Source: Dyadobacter flavalbus (GTDB lineage: Bacteria; Bacteroidota; Bacteroidia; Cytophagales; Spirosomataceae). From it: a stretch of 64,000 nt of DNA. The position numbers and the translations under genes are program-made. This document shows, piece by piece, positions 29,118-39,326 of this stretch (position 1 is the first letter of the stretch; each line of letters begins with the position of its first letter). Location: contig NZ_VBSN01000027.1 of the NCBI RefSeq assembly GCF_006149045.1, forward strand, positions 248,001 to 312,000, in the 5' to 3' direction. Under the pieces are notes generated by a model. It was not told the DNA's origin. It was given only the letters and a program-made list of their open reading frames with translations, and did no database searches.

Positions 29118-30347
29118 TCAGGCATCCAGTTCTCCGGCAATCACATTCAGGCTGCTCATTGTTAAAATCGCATCCGACAGCGTGCTGCCTTTACACATTT
29201 CAGGATATGCCTGATAATAAATAAAGCTTGGTCTGCGGAAATGAAGCCTGTATGGTGCTCTGCCGCCGTCACTGATCAGATAAAAGCCCAGTTCGCCGTT
29301 TCCTCCTTCCACGGCATGATAAACTTCACCGGCAGGCGCATCTATTTCGCCCATGACAATTTTGAAATGGTAAATAAGCGCCTCCATATTTCTGTAAACC
29401 TCTTTTTTGGGAGGAAGGTAATATTCCGGGGCATCAGCATAATACGGGCCTTCCGGAAGGTTGTTAATGGCTTGCTCCACAATTCTCAGACTCTGCCACA
29501 TTTCCTCATTGCGAACCATATAACGGTCATAAGTATCTCCGTTCTGGCCAACAGGAATTGAAAAATCAAAGTCCTCATAAGAAGAATAAGGATTCATGAC
29601 ACGAACATCATAATCCAGTCCGGCAGCCCGAAGGTTTGGTCCTGTAAAACCGTAAGACAATGCTCTTTCCACTGAAATCGGACCCACGTTTATGGTACGG
29701 TCCATGAAAATACGGTTCCGGTTCAGCAACTTTTCAAGCTCTTTCAGAACCGGCGGAAACGACTTGATAAATTCATGAATCTTGCGGATTGCAGTGGTGG
29801 AAAGGTCACGTTCCATACCGCCCAGACGGCCCATATTGGTTGTCAGACGTGCTCCGCAGACTTCTTCATAAATTTCGTACACTTCTTCCCGTTTCTGCAT
29901 GACATACAAAAATCCGGTAAAAGCGCCCGTATCAACCCCAAGAATACTGTTGCAGATCAAATGGTCCGTAATACGCGCAAGTTCCATCATAATCACGCGG
30001 ATGTACTGCGCTCTTTTTGGAACTTCAACGCCCAGTAACTTTTCAACCGTCATATTCCATCCCAGATTATTGATCGGGGATGAACAGTAGTTCATACGGT
30101 CGGTTAAGGTTGTAATCTGATAAAATGCCCTTCTTTCGGCTATTTTTTCAAATGCACGATGTATATATCCGATGGTTTGCTCGCCCGAAACAATTTTTTC
30201 ACCGTCCATTTTAAGGACATTCTGGAAAATCCCGTGTGTAGCCGGATGCGTGGGGCCCAGGTTAAGCGTAGTCAGTTCCTCAACCAGTTCAGGCAATTCT
30301 GTATTGGGTGAAGGAACGTTATGTGGTAACAATTCAATATCTGCCAT
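29118..30347 (-). CDS. nuoD: NADH-quinone oxidoreductase subunit D
   Basis: 409 residues. Family features: NLGPTHPATHGIFQ near the N-terminus, RMNYCSSPINN, DGGRAPYRLHFRRPSF near the C-terminus. The protein descends from the large subunit of NiFe hydrogenase and forms much of the quinone-reducing site. It is separate from nuoC here, not fused as in Escherichia coli. A 72-nt gap follows before nuoE, the longest inside the operon. Confidence 0.96.
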   Translation of the reverse strand: MADIELLPHNVPSPNTELPELVEELTTLNLGPTHPATHGIFQNVLKMDGEKIVSGEQTIGYIHRAFEKIAERRAFYQITTLTDRMNYCSSPINNLGWNMTVEKLLGVEVPKRAQYIRVIMMELARITDHLICNSILGVDTGAFTGFLYVMQKREEVYEIYEEVCGARLTTNMGRLGGMERDLSTTAIRKIHEFIKSFPPVLKELEKLLNRNRIFMDRTINVGPISVERALSYGFTGPNLRAAGLDYDVRVMNPYSSYEDFDFSIPVGQNGDTYDRYMVRNEEMWQSLRIVEQAINNLPEGPYYADAPEYYLPPKKEVYRNMEALIYHFKIVMGEIDAPAGEVYHAVEGGNGELGFYLISDGGRAPYRLHFRRPSFIYYQAYPEMCKGSTLSDAILTMSSLNVIAGELDA

Positions 30348-30364
30348 ATTTTACTCAATATAGG

Positions 30365-30865
30365 TCATCGGCCAAAAAGGGCGTCAATTTTGTCTTCTCG
30401 TGTAGCATCTTCCAATGGAAATTCTTTCCGCATCGGAAAGTAATCCATTTCTTCTATATTCAGAATGCGCCTAAGATTTGGATGTCCGTCAAACAGGATT
30501 CCGAAGTAATCGTATGTCTCGCGCTCCATCCAGTTGGCACCTGCAAACAAGCCGGTTGCAGTCGGTATATGGATATCCTGCTCAGCAAGCGCCACTTTGA
30601 TCCGGATACGGAAATTGTGGACAAAGCTGTGCATGTGATAAACGACCACAAATTCCTTGTCCTGATTGTCAGGATAATGAATGCCCGTCAGATCCGTCAG
30701 AAATATGACCTGATAGGTTTTATGATCGCGCAAAAATTCAAGAATTGGGATGATTTGCTCCCGGGTAGTTGAAAGCGTCAGCAATCCGTACGGCTCTTCA
30801 AAGTCAAATACCTGATCGCCAAATTTTTCCAAAAGTGCTTCTGCTACCTCCTGATTACTTAGCAT
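30365..30865 (-). CDS. nuoC: NADH-quinone oxidoreductase subunit C
   Basis: 166 residues, NuoC/30-kDa family, with the ERETYDYFGILFDGHPNLRRIL pattern near the C-terminus that is diagnostic (only part shown). It is followed by nuoD after 17 nt. The short form without a NuoD fusion is expected in Bacteroidota. Confidence 0.94.
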   Translation of the reverse strand: MLSNQEVAEALLEKFGDQVFDFEEPYGLLTLSTTREQIIPILEFLRDHKTYQVIFLTDLTGIHYPDNQDKEFVVVYHMHSFVHNFRIRIKVALAEQDIHIPTATGLFAGANWMERETYDYFGILFDGHPNLRRILNIEEMDYFPMRKEFPLEDATREDKIDALFGR

Positions 30866-30871
30866 AAAGGG

Positions 30872-31414
30872 TTACTGAATATTATATGATGACAATAGTT
30901 GCTGATATTCATCCGTATTTCTGCGGCGGAGTTTCTCATTTTGTGCCAGATGCTGGATATGCATCAGTCCGTCAATGATCTGCTCCGGCCTTGGAGGACA
31001 TCCGGGCACATATACGTCAACAGGAATAATACGGTCTATTCCTTGTAGAACACTGTAGGTGTCAAATATACCGCCGCTGGTTGCGCAGGCACCAACCGCC
31101 ATTACCCAGCGAGGCTCTGCCATCTGCAAATAAACCTGCTTTACAACAGGTGCCATTTTCTTGGCAATGGTCCCCATCACCATCAGCAGATCGGCCTGAC
31201 GGGGAGAAAAGCTGGGCCTTTCTGATCCGAAACGGGATATATCGTAATGCGCTCCCATGGTAGCCATAAATTCAATTCCGCAGCATGAAGTTGCGAAAGG
31301 AAGCGGCCAGAGAGAATAGCTGCGCGCCAAACCAATTGCTTCATCAAATGAAGTCGCAAAAAAACCGGATCCGCTATGTCCTTGCGGAGCATCCACTATC
31401 GTTACTTCTTTCAT
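30872..31414 (-). CDS. nuoB: NADH-quinone oxidoreductase subunit B
   Basis: 180 residues. The N2 cluster ligands are in [22 protein letters not shown] and PGCPPRPE. N2 hands electrons to quinone together with NuoD. The gene is 27 nt from nuoA and 6 nt from nuoC. Confidence 0.97.
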   Translation of the reverse strand: MKEVTIVDAPQGHSGSGFFATSFDEAIGLARSYSLWPLPFATSCCGIEFMATMGAHYDISRFGSERPSFSPRQADLLMVMGTIAKKMAPVVKQVYLQMAEPRWVMAVGACATSGGIFDTYSVLQGIDRIIPVDVYVPGCPPRPEQIIDGLMHIQHLAQNEKLRRRNTDEYQQLLSSYNIQ

Positions 31415-31441
31415 AATTTTTCTGTGTTCAAAGTTTGTTGA

Positions 31442-31816
31442 TTACTCTTCCCAATTCAACACGCCTTTGCGGATCACATAATAGAACCCGGAAAGTAGCA
31501 GTGCCATGAACAACAACATTTCTACAAACCCAAACATTCCTAATCCCTTGAAATTTACTGCCCAGGGATACATAAATATTACTTCAACATCGAAGAGGAC
31601 GAAAAGAATGGCTACAAGAAAGTACTTGACAGAAATAGGCGTTCTTGCATCGCCAACCGATTCAATTCCACATTCAAACGGATCGTCTTTGAGCTTGCTT
31701 TTCCGGCTTGGGCCAATCATATGTGTTACGATCATCGTTCCGCCGATGAATCCGGCGGCAAGGATAAACTGAACAAGGATCGGCAGATAATCGGAAGGGA
31801 AATAGGTATCTTTCAT
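31442..31816 (-). CDS. nuoA: NADH-quinone oxidoreductase subunit A
   Basis: 124 residues with three membrane helices (about 12-34, 66-86, 94-114) and the DPFECGIES motif between the first two, as in NuoA/ND3. It heads the operon; a well-formed promoter lies about 75 nt upstream. Confidence 0.96.
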   Translation of the reverse strand: MKDTYFPSDYLPILVQFILAAGFIGGTMIVTHMIGPSRKSKLKDDPFECGIESVGDARTPISVKYFLVAILFVLFDVEVIFMYPWAVNFKGLGMFGFVEMLLFMALLLSGFYYVIRKGVLNWEE

Positions 31817-31889
31817 GATGTATTAATCGACTATATTTAACGTAATCTGTCTGAAAATATGATAATGATTGCATTATTTTCAGGTTTCT

Positions 31890-31921
31890 CAAAATTAGCC
31901 TTTGAAAATTTATCAATCAAA
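31890..31921 (-). promoter_or_regulatory. Promoter of the nuo operon
   Basis: On the minus strand: TTTG (31921-31918), 20-nt spacer, TAATTTTG (31897-31890), an exact fit to the Bacteroidota consensus. The start would be near 31882, giving a leader of about 65 nt before nuoA. Confidence 0.7.
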
Positions 31922-31963
31922 TTCTTTAGTTTATCTTTTGTCTAATTAGTATCATACTAAATA

Positions 31964-31983
31964 AGCCCCGCATCGGCAGGGCT
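31964..31983 (-). terminator. Terminator of the first SGNH esterase gene
   Basis: AGCCC (31964-31968) pairs with GGGCT (31979-31983), with two further pairs around an ATCG loop; TTATTTAG follows on the minus strand. It sits 40 nt past the stop of the esterase gene. Confidence 0.6.
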
Positions 31984-32023
31984 CATTTACGAAAAAGAAG
32001 GGTATAATATCGAAAAAACGCGT

Positions 32024-34147
32024 TTATCTCACGACAATCTGTTTGGTAAGGCTTTGTCCCTGTCCGGTTACCCGCAGAATATATTTGCCTGTAGAAAGAT
32101 TGCTTACATCGATTTGCATCCGGCTGTTAAACAATTTTGGCGTTGTGTACCGGATTACCCTTCCGAAAAGGTCAAAAATGGTAACAGATGCATCGCTGAT
32201 ATTTTCTCTGGATTCGATGTAAATGAAGGTGCCCTGACTTGGGTTAGGGTAAATAACCACTTCATTCTGTTCATTCGTAATAAATTCCCTTGAAGCAGCG
32301 TCCGAATAACATGTTAGCGAATTGTCACCTATTCTGAAAGCTACTTCTGCCTTTGCCGAATAAGTTCCGGTTTTCAGAATTTTGATCAGACTGGCAGTTG
32401 TATCACTTTCAGTTCCGGGCCTGCGCCACAGGAATTTTTCATTCAGACCCGTTTCACTGATGCGTGCAGTTACGCTGAAAGGCCCGGAAGGCTCGATAAC
32501 CGGCGTAGAGATTTTCGGACGGATAATCAGCGAAGACAAGTTGGAATTATCGGAAATACAGCCGAAGATATTCTGGCCTTTCACAAAGTAATTTCCTGCT
32601 TCTGCTATTTTTACCGATGCTCCTGTTGCCAGTGCGGTAGTCGATCCTTCTTTATACCAGCTGTAAATATCATTGCCTTCCGAAACCGAGAACTGAAAAG
32701 ACGAATCGGCGCAAGCCTGCTGCTGGCCTTGCTGCAAAATGGTTGGTTTTACAGGCTTGGCGTCATCATCCAGCACAACAACCGAAGACAATGTGGAATT
32801 TCCGGCCGCGTCTTTAACCGTTGCGCGGTAAGTTCCTGCTTTTGTAACTTTGATCGTATTCGTTTTTTCACCCGTGTTCCATTCGTAAGATGCAAATCCG
32901 GTTGGAAGTGTAATGGAAACGGCATTGTTTTCGGTAACACAGGTTGCGTTTACGTTTGGAACTCTTGCGGGATTAACAGGCGTAACTGTTGAAAAGAACT
33001 TGGAATCCAGACTCTGGTTCCATGCATTGGCAAGAATTGTCAGCGATTCGGTACCTATAAAGTGTGTTCCGTCCGGGCGATCCGGTACAAGCGGGTCCGT
33101 TTCCGGCCCGGGATAAGTAGGATTAAACGGCGTATCCAGCACAGCATTCTGCGCTGCAACGATAACCGGATTTATACTCGACTCAATATTGGATCCCGCA
33201 GAAGTACGGGAAGTACGTGCAATTACCCATGTGATTCTTTTACCGGTTTCCTGACCAAGCGTGTTCATTATCAACTGCAGATTATCTCTGTAGTAAGATG
33301 CGGAAGTCTTATAAAGTGCGTCGGTTTCGCCCTGCATCCATAAAATAGCCCTGATTCCGTATTGATTGGCATAATTTCTTGCTGCTACCCTCAGGTTGGC
33401 ATAAGGCATCTGCGGAGGGTAAATAAAACCGCCGTATTTGTTTACGGTCTGTAATCCTTTTGCGCTGCTCGCCCAGTTTTCTATTCCGGTTCCTTCCCAT
33501 GCCACATTGATAAACAAGACCGGGACATTCAGCTTGGCAACCAGAAAATCGCCCAGAATCCCCCAGCACCAGGCTGTCTGGCCGCGCGGAGACATGATGT
33601 CGACGTTCTGGGTTATTTTGTCAAATGCTGCCGGAACCGGGTCTGTAAGCAAATCCCGCGTGTCGTTGTTGTAATTGGAAACATAAAGAACTCTGTCGTC
33701 CTTGGCAGAAGGACCTGGATAAGCTTTCAGACCTTGTGCATTGGACTGACCGGCTATTATAAAAATTTCGCCGATCCCCAATCTCGCAAGTACATCGCGC
33801 CCGACTACTTTACCGTCTGAAACGCCGCGCACCTCGATTGTATACCAGCCGCCGATGAGTGTAATCTGACCGGAAAAAACGCCTCCTTTCGGGGCTTCTT
33901 GCAAATCCTTCCACGGCGTTTCTTTGCCCTGGCCCGGAAGCACCGGAACTGCCCTGATTTCAATTTTATCCATCGGAACACTGAAAGTTCCGGATACATC
34001 AATTGTTCTTTGCCCTGTAATGTCGCGCTGATAAACAGCCTGAAAGGTGGGAGTAGTGATTTTGATCTGTGCAAATGCTGCGGATGATATCATACACAGC
34101 AGCATTAATGTTTTTGCCCCTATCGGGAGTAATGATATGCTACGCAT
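32024..34147 (-). CDS. Secreted SGNH/sialate-O-acetylesterase-like protein with T9SS tail
   Basis: 707 residues: signal peptide (about 1-26, ending AAFAQ), a beta-rich domain (about 30-120), an SGNH hydrolase domain of the sialate O-acetylesterase type with nucleophile Ser in AGQSNAQG and the DxxH pair in DGTHF, ILWMQGETD between them, then two Ig-like regions with paired cysteines, and a C-terminal type A T9SS sorting domain (from VVIYPNPSQG to LTKQIVVR). It should be exported through the Sec and T9SS systems to the cell surface or outside, where it would remove acetyl groups from a glycan. The paralogue lies just upstream. Confidence 0.88.
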   Translation of the reverse strand: MRSISLLPIGAKTLMLLCMISSAAFAQIKITTPTFQAVYQRDITGQRTIDVSGTFSVPMDKIEIRAVPVLPGQGKETPWKDLQEAPKGGVFSGQITLIGGWYTIEVRGVSDGKVVGRDVLARLGIGEIFIIAGQSNAQGLKAYPGPSAKDDRVLYVSNYNNDTRDLLTDPVPAAFDKITQNVDIMSPRGQTAWCWGILGDFLVAKLNVPVLFINVAWEGTGIENWASSAKGLQTVNKYGGFIYPPQMPYANLRVAARNYANQYGIRAILWMQGETDALYKTSASYYRDNLQLIMNTLGQETGKRITWVIARTSRTSAGSNIESSINPVIVAAQNAVLDTPFNPTYPGPETDPLVPDRPDGTHFIGTESLTILANAWNQSLDSKFFSTVTPVNPARVPNVNATCVTENNAVSITLPTGFASYEWNTGEKTNTIKVTKAGTYRATVKDAAGNSTLSSVVVLDDDAKPVKPTILQQGQQQACADSSFQFSVSEGNDIYSWYKEGSTTALATGASVKIAEAGNYFVKGQNIFGCISDNSNLSSLIIRPKISTPVIEPSGPFSVTARISETGLNEKFLWRRPGTESDTTASLIKILKTGTYSAKAEVAFRIGDNSLTCYSDAASREFITNEQNEVVIYPNPSQGTFIYIESRENISDASVTIFDLFGRVIRYTTPKLFNSRMQIDVSNLSTGKYILRVTGQGQSLTKQIVVR

Positions 34148-34306
34148 TTGAAACTTCTGTACAGGTAAACTTCTTATATTCTGAATTATAAAGACAACGG
34201 AAAGTGTTCATATTTACTTTTACAAACAGCTACAAATGTAAACGATTATTTTGCCAAAATAGCACTATTCCATTTTTTTGATTTACATTGAGCTGATATC
34301 ATTGCA

Positions 34307-37300
34307 TTAATGAACAATTACAAGTTTCTGATTGCCGTTGTAAGTGGCTGAAATAATCCTGACAATATATATCCCGCTTGAAAGTTCGGATACGTTAAAT
34401 GATTGCTGACGATCAAATTTGCTAACTCTGAAGCTTTTGTGAATGACTCCGTGACTGTCAGTTATCTGGACCTCTGCATTGGTTATGTCCTGTAATATTT
34501 CAACTTTAACTATTCCTTCAGATGTCGGATTGGGATATGCTACAAATCCGGGAGTGGCAGTATCCAGAATAAAGCTGAAAGGCAATGAATAAGCAGAATA
34601 GCAAGAGAGCGAAGGACTGTACACAATTGTATTATTTACAGTATAGCTGCCGGATTGCACCGCTTTGAGCGTGCTGCCGGTTTCACCCAGAGTCGCCCCG
34701 TTAAGTTTCCAGTTGTAATCACCTTTATTGACATTGTTTTCAGCTGCAAGCGTATAAACTCCCGTTTTCTGGATTACAGGTGTAGTTGGTGTCGGTTTTA
34801 CATCTACATCAATTTCGGAAGAATAGGAAGAGTAACAGCCTTTTTCATCTTTTGTGCGCACCGAATAATTGCCTGTGGCCGTAGCCTGAATGACAGCCCC
34901 TTCCGCTCCGGTATTCCAGTAAAAAGCATTTCCGTTACTTGCCTGCAGGGAAACAAATCCTCCTTCACAGAAAACAGTTGATCCCAATGCCTTCACAACA
35001 GGCGTAGCCGGAAGCGGCAGCGTTTGTGTCGTAATTGTATTACTCCTGTCAGAAAAGCACTGGAACTCGTTAATCGTTTGTACATAATATATTCCGGCTC
35101 CTGTCACCTTTAAAACCTGGGATGTTGCGCCATTGCTCCATAAATATCCCGCAGAAGTAGTGGATTGCAGGTTAACGCTCAGGTTGGCACAGAATTCTGT
35201 GGGGCCGTCTGCGGTAATCGTCGGAGTTGATGGAAGCGGGTTTGCAACCACCTGAACAGGCGTGGAAGCAGGAGAAACACATCCGTTTGCATCTTTTGCC
35301 GCAATTGAAAAGCTTCCGGAATTCCGGATTTCTATTTGCCGGCTTGTTTCACCATTGCTCCATACATAGGAATACACTTCGCTGCTTTGCAGAATAGTGT
35401 AATCGCGCTGGCAGAATGTAGTCGGGCGCAGGGCTGTAATAACCGGCGTGGCAGGAAGCGGATTTACATTCACCGATACCGGGTCCGACGTAGATTCGCA
35501 TTCATTGGCATCCCGTTGTTTCAACGTGTATGATCCGCTTGCTGTAACGGTAATTGATTTAGAAGTTGCCGAGTTGCTCCATATATTTCCAGAGTCGTAA
35601 CTGGAAGTAAGCATAACATTTCCGCCCTGACAGAAAGTAAGCGGCCCGTTGACGGCAATTGTCGGCTTCTGAGGCAATGCATTCACTTTTACAGCAACGG
35701 GATCTGAACTTGGTGAGTAGCAGCCGAAAGAATTGACAGCCTTAACGGTGTATTCTCCCGAGTTCCTGACAACGATACTGGAAGTATTTGCACCATTGGA
35801 CCAAATATTACTGACCTGCGAATTGGATTGCAGGGTCACTTCGCCGCCTTCGCAAAATACAAGCTTTCCGGCTGCTGTAATTGCAGGCTTGGCAGGCAGT
35901 GGTGAAGACTGCATTGAAATGACCAGCTTTTCAGAAATGGCCTCACAGCCGTAAGCATTGGTTGTTTTTACAAAGTACTCGCCAGCCGAACTTACAACCA
36001 GCCGGTCGCCTGTTGCGCCTGTACTCCATTGTACATTGTCGGATATGCTGGAAATCAGCGTTGCCGTGTTGCCTACGCAAATCGGGTTGCTTCCTTCCAG
36101 TGTAATCGACGGGCGATTGGGCAGAACGGATTCATTGATCCTGATTTCGGGAGAGAAAATATAGTTACCTTTGTCGTCTCTTGCGCTGACGCTGTAAGTG
36201 CCGTTTCTAACCTGAATGCTGCTGGAAGTTTCTCCCGTACTCCATCGGAAAGAATTATAACCACTTCCCTCGGCATTGAGGCTAAGATAGCCGTTGCCGG
36301 TACAAACCGCCGTAATTTTTACCGGACTGATGCTTTTGAAAGGTTCTGAGCGTGAGAAAAAATCATTGTTCAGCTGATTGTTCCATGCTTCGGCAAGTTG
36401 TATCAATCCGTCGCCATCGAAGTGAACGCCGTATTCGCCGCCGTTTCTCGGAACCTGAATAACGTCTGTACTAGGCCCCAAAAAAACATTCGGAACAGAG
36501 CTGATTACTTTTTTTTGTCCATCAATAACACGTTTGTTAACGCCGTTTCTGTTATCCCATGACGTTAAGCTGACCATCCATGAAATATTTTTTCCCGACT
36601 CGTTACGGCCGGTTTCTATAACCGTTTTCAAATCATTATAGTAGGCTTCGGCACTGGTTCCTGCCTGCACTTCAGATTCACCCTGAAGCCACAGTACGCC
36701 CCTTAACCCGGTAATGGGCGTATACCGCTGAACAACGGAGCGCAAGTTGCCATAAGGCATGCCGTCAGGCTCGTAAGGAAGCCCCGCAACGTACACGGAA
36801 TATGCCGTGCCGTTAATGCTTTGTACCCAGTTTCTTACGGCGCTTCCGTACCATGCAACATTGTAAAACAATACCGGGACACCTAGTTTGCTGGTAAGCA
36901 AATCGCCCAGTTTTCCCCAGCACCAGGCAGATTTTCCTCTTGGAGAGATGTTTGAATTGCTGTTCAGATGGGTAAATTGCGGATAGGGGAAATCCTGTTT
37001 TGTATTCAGGTCCGTACTGTTGTAGTCTATGCAGCTTACGCGGTCGTCCTGCGCACCCGGCGCACCATAATCCTGATATCCCTGCCCGTTGGACTGTCCG
37101 GCAACCAGAAAAACTTCTCCAACGCCTACATGGGCAATCTGAGTTGAACCAATGATCTGATCCCCTTTCCATGCCCTTACTTCCAGATTGTACCAGCCTC
37201 CGCGTGCCTCAATGCTTCCGGAGTAAAAACCGCCCTGAGGTGCAATTTTGATAGTCGTCCAGTCAACGGGTTCACCGCCGTTTATCGGATTGAGTTTTGC

Positions 37301-37477
37301 TTCTATGCGATCGGTGGATCTTGTATACGAGCCGGAGATGTAAATAGTAGCGGTATTGTTTTTATCACGTTGAAAAACAGCACGGTCGGAGGGATAATCA
37401 ATGCTTACTTGCCCAACTAGTTTTGTAGATATAAAGCTTAACCCTACCAAAAATATGTACGGTAGAAAGTGTTTCAT
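34307..37477 (-). CDS. Large secreted SGNH esterase-like protein with repeated modules and T9SS tail
   Basis: 1056 residues from the ATG at 37477, which places a signal peptide at the start; the 19 codons upstream lack one. After a beta-rich domain comes the SGNH part (AGQSNGQG, LWLQGESE), then six full modules of about 73-78 residues and two diverged ones. Each full module has a Cys in an FC/IC motif, a W-S/N-x-G-A motif and a second Cys (GC/EC/QC). It ends in a T9SS domain (VAYPNPTSEG to QKLVIVH). The expected DxxH motif reads EYGVHF, so the acid residue is shifted or lost. It is a surface glycan-binding or glycan-modifying protein. Confidence 0.86.
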   Translation of the reverse strand: MKHFLPYIFLVGLSFISTKLVGQVSIDYPSDRAVFQRDKNNTATIYISGSYTRSTDRIEAKLNPINGGEPVDWTTIKIAPQGGFYSGSIEARGGWYNLEVRAWKGDQIIGSTQIAHVGVGEVFLVAGQSNGQGYQDYGAPGAQDDRVSCIDYNSTDLNTKQDFPYPQFTHLNSNSNISPRGKSAWCWGKLGDLLTSKLGVPVLFYNVAWYGSAVRNWVQSINGTAYSVYVAGLPYEPDGMPYGNLRSVVQRYTPITGLRGVLWLQGESEVQAGTSAEAYYNDLKTVIETGRNESGKNISWMVSLTSWDNRNGVNKRVIDGQKKVISSVPNVFLGPSTDVIQVPRNGGEYGVHFDGDGLIQLAEAWNNQLNNDFFSRSEPFKSISPVKITAVCTGNGYLSLNAEGSGYNSFRWSTGETSSSIQVRNGTYSVSARDDKGNYIFSPEIRINESVLPNRPSITLEGSNPICVGNTATLISSISDNVQWSTGATGDRLVVSSAGEYFVKTTNAYGCEAISEKLVISMQSSPLPAKPAITAAGKLVFCEGGEVTLQSNSQVSNIWSNGANTSSIVVRNSGEYTVKAVNSFGCYSPSSDPVAVKVNALPQKPTIAVNGPLTFCQGGNVMLTSSYDSGNIWSNSATSKSITVTASGSYTLKQRDANECESTSDPVSVNVNPLPATPVITALRPTTFCQRDYTILQSSEVYSYVWSNGETSRQIEIRNSGSFSIAAKDANGCVSPASTPVQVVANPLPSTPTITADGPTEFCANLSVNLQSTTSAGYLWSNGATSQVLKVTGAGIYYVQTINEFQCFSDRSNTITTQTLPLPATPVVKALGSTVFCEGGFVSLQASNGNAFYWNTGAEGAVIQATATGNYSVRTKDEKGCYSSYSSEIDVDVKPTPTTPVIQKTGVYTLAAENNVNKGDYNWKLNGATLGETGSTLKAVQSGSYTVNNTIVYSPSLSCYSAYSLPFSFILDTATPGFVAYPNPTSEGIVKVEILQDITNAEVQITDSHGVIHKSFRVSKFDRQQSFNVSELSSGIYIVRIISATYNGNQKLVIVH

Positions 37478-37560
37478 AATGACAGAAAGTAATTGAAATT
37501 CTAGCAGATAAACTTTTAGACACACAATATGCATTAAAAGTTGCCTATTTCAAGAAATAA

Positions 37561-38568
37561 TTATTTTACGTGTAACGTCGAATTAATTAGATCCCATATC
37601 CTGTCTTTTAATTGTTCTATTCCTTCTTGGGTAATTGCAGAAATCAAGATGGAAGGAATATTTGCGGGAAGCTGCTTTTTCAGTTCAGTGCGTTCATCGT
37701 CAGTCAGAATGTCAACTTTTGAAATGGCGAGAATGCGGTTTTTCTCAAGAAGGGAAGGATTGTAGATTTTAAGTTCCTGAAGAAGCGTTTCATACTCGGC
37801 ATTGATATCTTCGCTGTCAGCAGGAACCATAAACAGCAAAATAGAATTCCGTTCGATATGTCTCAGAAAACGAAGCCCCAGTCCTTTGCCCTGAGAAGCA
37901 CCTTCAATAATGCCGGGAATGTCCGCCATTACAAAGGATTTGTAATCACGGTACGAAACAACGCCCAGATTTGGAACCAGCGTAGTAAACGGGTAATCGG
38001 CAATTTCGGGCCGGGCGGCCGAAACTACGGAGAGTAAAGTGGATTTGCCGGCATTCGGGAAGCCGACAAGACCAACGTCAGCCAGTACTTTCAGTTCAAG
38101 TATGACCCATGCTTCCAGTCCGGGTTCGCCGGGCTGGGCATGCTGCGGGGTCTGGTTTGTAGCAGATTTAAAATGATCATTTCCCATTCCGCCCCGGCCG
38201 CCGCGCAGCAATATAATTTCCTGACCGTCTTCTGTTATTTCAAAAAGCTGTTCTCCGGTTTCGGCGTTTTTGGCAATGGTCCCAAGCGGCACTTCCAGAA
38301 TAATATCCTTGCCGATAGCACCGGTCCGCCGTCCGCCTTCGCCGCCTTTGCCGTCAAAAGCTTTGATATGCTTGGTATATTTCAAATGCAGAAGTGTCCA
38401 GAGCTGTGCATTGCCTTTCAGGATCACGTGCCCGCCCCGGCCTCCGTCGCCGCCGTCAGGACCGCCTTTTTCCACGTGTTTTTCACGCCGAAAATGCAGA
38501 GATCCTGCGCCGCCTGCACCGGACCTGACATTTATTTTGACATAATCAATAAAGTTGGAAGAAGCCAT
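37561..38568 (-). CDS. obgE: Obg GTPase
   Basis: 335 residues: glycine-rich Obg fold ([34 protein letters not shown]) and a G domain with GFPNAGKST (P-loop), DIPGIIEG (G3) and SKVD (G4). It acts in late assembly of the 50S ribosomal subunit and in stress signalling through ppGpp. The C-terminal Obg-specific tail of longer homologues is absent, as usual in this phylum. It is next to adk (21 nt apart) on the same strand. Confidence 0.95.
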   Translation of the reverse strand: MASSNFIDYVKINVRSGAGGAGSLHFRREKHVEKGGPDGGDGGRGGHVILKGNAQLWTLLHLKYTKHIKAFDGKGGEGGRRTGAIGKDIILEVPLGTIAKNAETGEQLFEITEDGQEIILLRGGRGGMGNDHFKSATNQTPQHAQPGEPGLEAWVILELKVLADVGLVGFPNAGKSTLLSVVSAARPEIADYPFTTLVPNLGVVSYRDYKSFVMADIPGIIEGASQGKGLGLRFLRHIERNSILLFMVPADSEDINAEYETLLQELKIYNPSLLEKNRILAISKVDILTDDERTELKKQLPANIPSILISAITQEGIEQLKDRIWDLINSTLHVK

Positions 38569-38589
38569 GTGTATAGTGAAACTTTAAAA

Positions 38590-39171
38590 TTATAAAAGGC
38601 CGGACTTCGAGATAGTCTGGGTTATCTGATCAAAAATATGTTCGATTTCACCAATTCCGTCAATTGCAGTGAATTTGCCTTGTTCCAGGTAGTAATCTGC
38701 AACCGGTTTTGTCTTGTTGTTATACTCCTGAATGCGTCTGCTGATCAGCTCTACATTCTGATCATCAGGGCGGCCGGAAGTTTTTCCTCTGTTAAGCAAA
38801 CGTGCAAGCAGCTCATTATCGTCTACAACCAGTGCGATCATGACAGAAATACTTTCGTTGTACCGTGTCAGCAGTTCATCGAGCGCTTCGGCCTGTTTTA
38901 CGGTTCTTGGAAAACCGTCAAATATAAAACCCGGCGCTTTGCTGTGCTCTTTCAGTTTGTTATCGATCATGCCGATCACCACCTCATCCGGCACCAGTAT
39001 TCCGTTATCCATCAATGTTTTGGCTTTCAGGCCCAATTCGGTTCCTGCCTGAATTTCGGAACGCAGCAAATCCCCGGTTGAAAGATGTATCAGATTGTAC
39101 CTGGCAATAATTTTTTCACTTTGAGTGCCTTTTCCGGCACCCGGAGGGCCAAACAGTATAAGATTCAGCAT
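38590..39171 (-). CDS. adk: Adenylate kinase, short form
   Basis: 193 residues. P-loop GPPGAGKGTQ, STGDLLR, GFPRTVKQAEAL and NRGKTSGRPDD are present. The LID is the short type without a zinc-binding insertion, as in Bacteroidota and eukaryotic AK1. It converts ATP plus AMP to two ADP. It probably shares a transcript with obgE downstream. Confidence 0.95.
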   Translation of the reverse strand: MLNLILFGPPGAGKGTQSEKIIARYNLIHLSTGDLLRSEIQAGTELGLKAKTLMDNGILVPDEVVIGMIDNKLKEHSKAPGFIFDGFPRTVKQAEALDELLTRYNESISVMIALVVDDNELLARLLNRGKTSGRPDDQNVELISRRIQEYNNKTKPVADYYLEQGKFTAIDGIGEIEHIFDQITQTISKSGLL

Positions 39172-39271
39172 AGTTGCAAATGAAAATTGATGTCGCGTTG
39201 GGATGGTGATTTCGGCAAATTTACAATTCTTACTAAATGTCAGCCTAATAGTTACTCATATTTTATCAATA

Positions 39272-39307
39272 AAAATCCCCCGGATTATTTCTGATCCAGG
39301 GGATTTT
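39272..39307 (-). terminator. Terminator of the secreted 265-aa gene
   Basis: AAAATCCCC (39272-39280) pairs with GGGGATTTT (39299-39307); one mismatch, then GGAT/ATCC extends the stem. T-run on the minus-strand side. It separates the secreted-protein gene from adk. Confidence 0.85.
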
Positions 39308-39326
39308 CTGATTGATGAAGCGTAAA

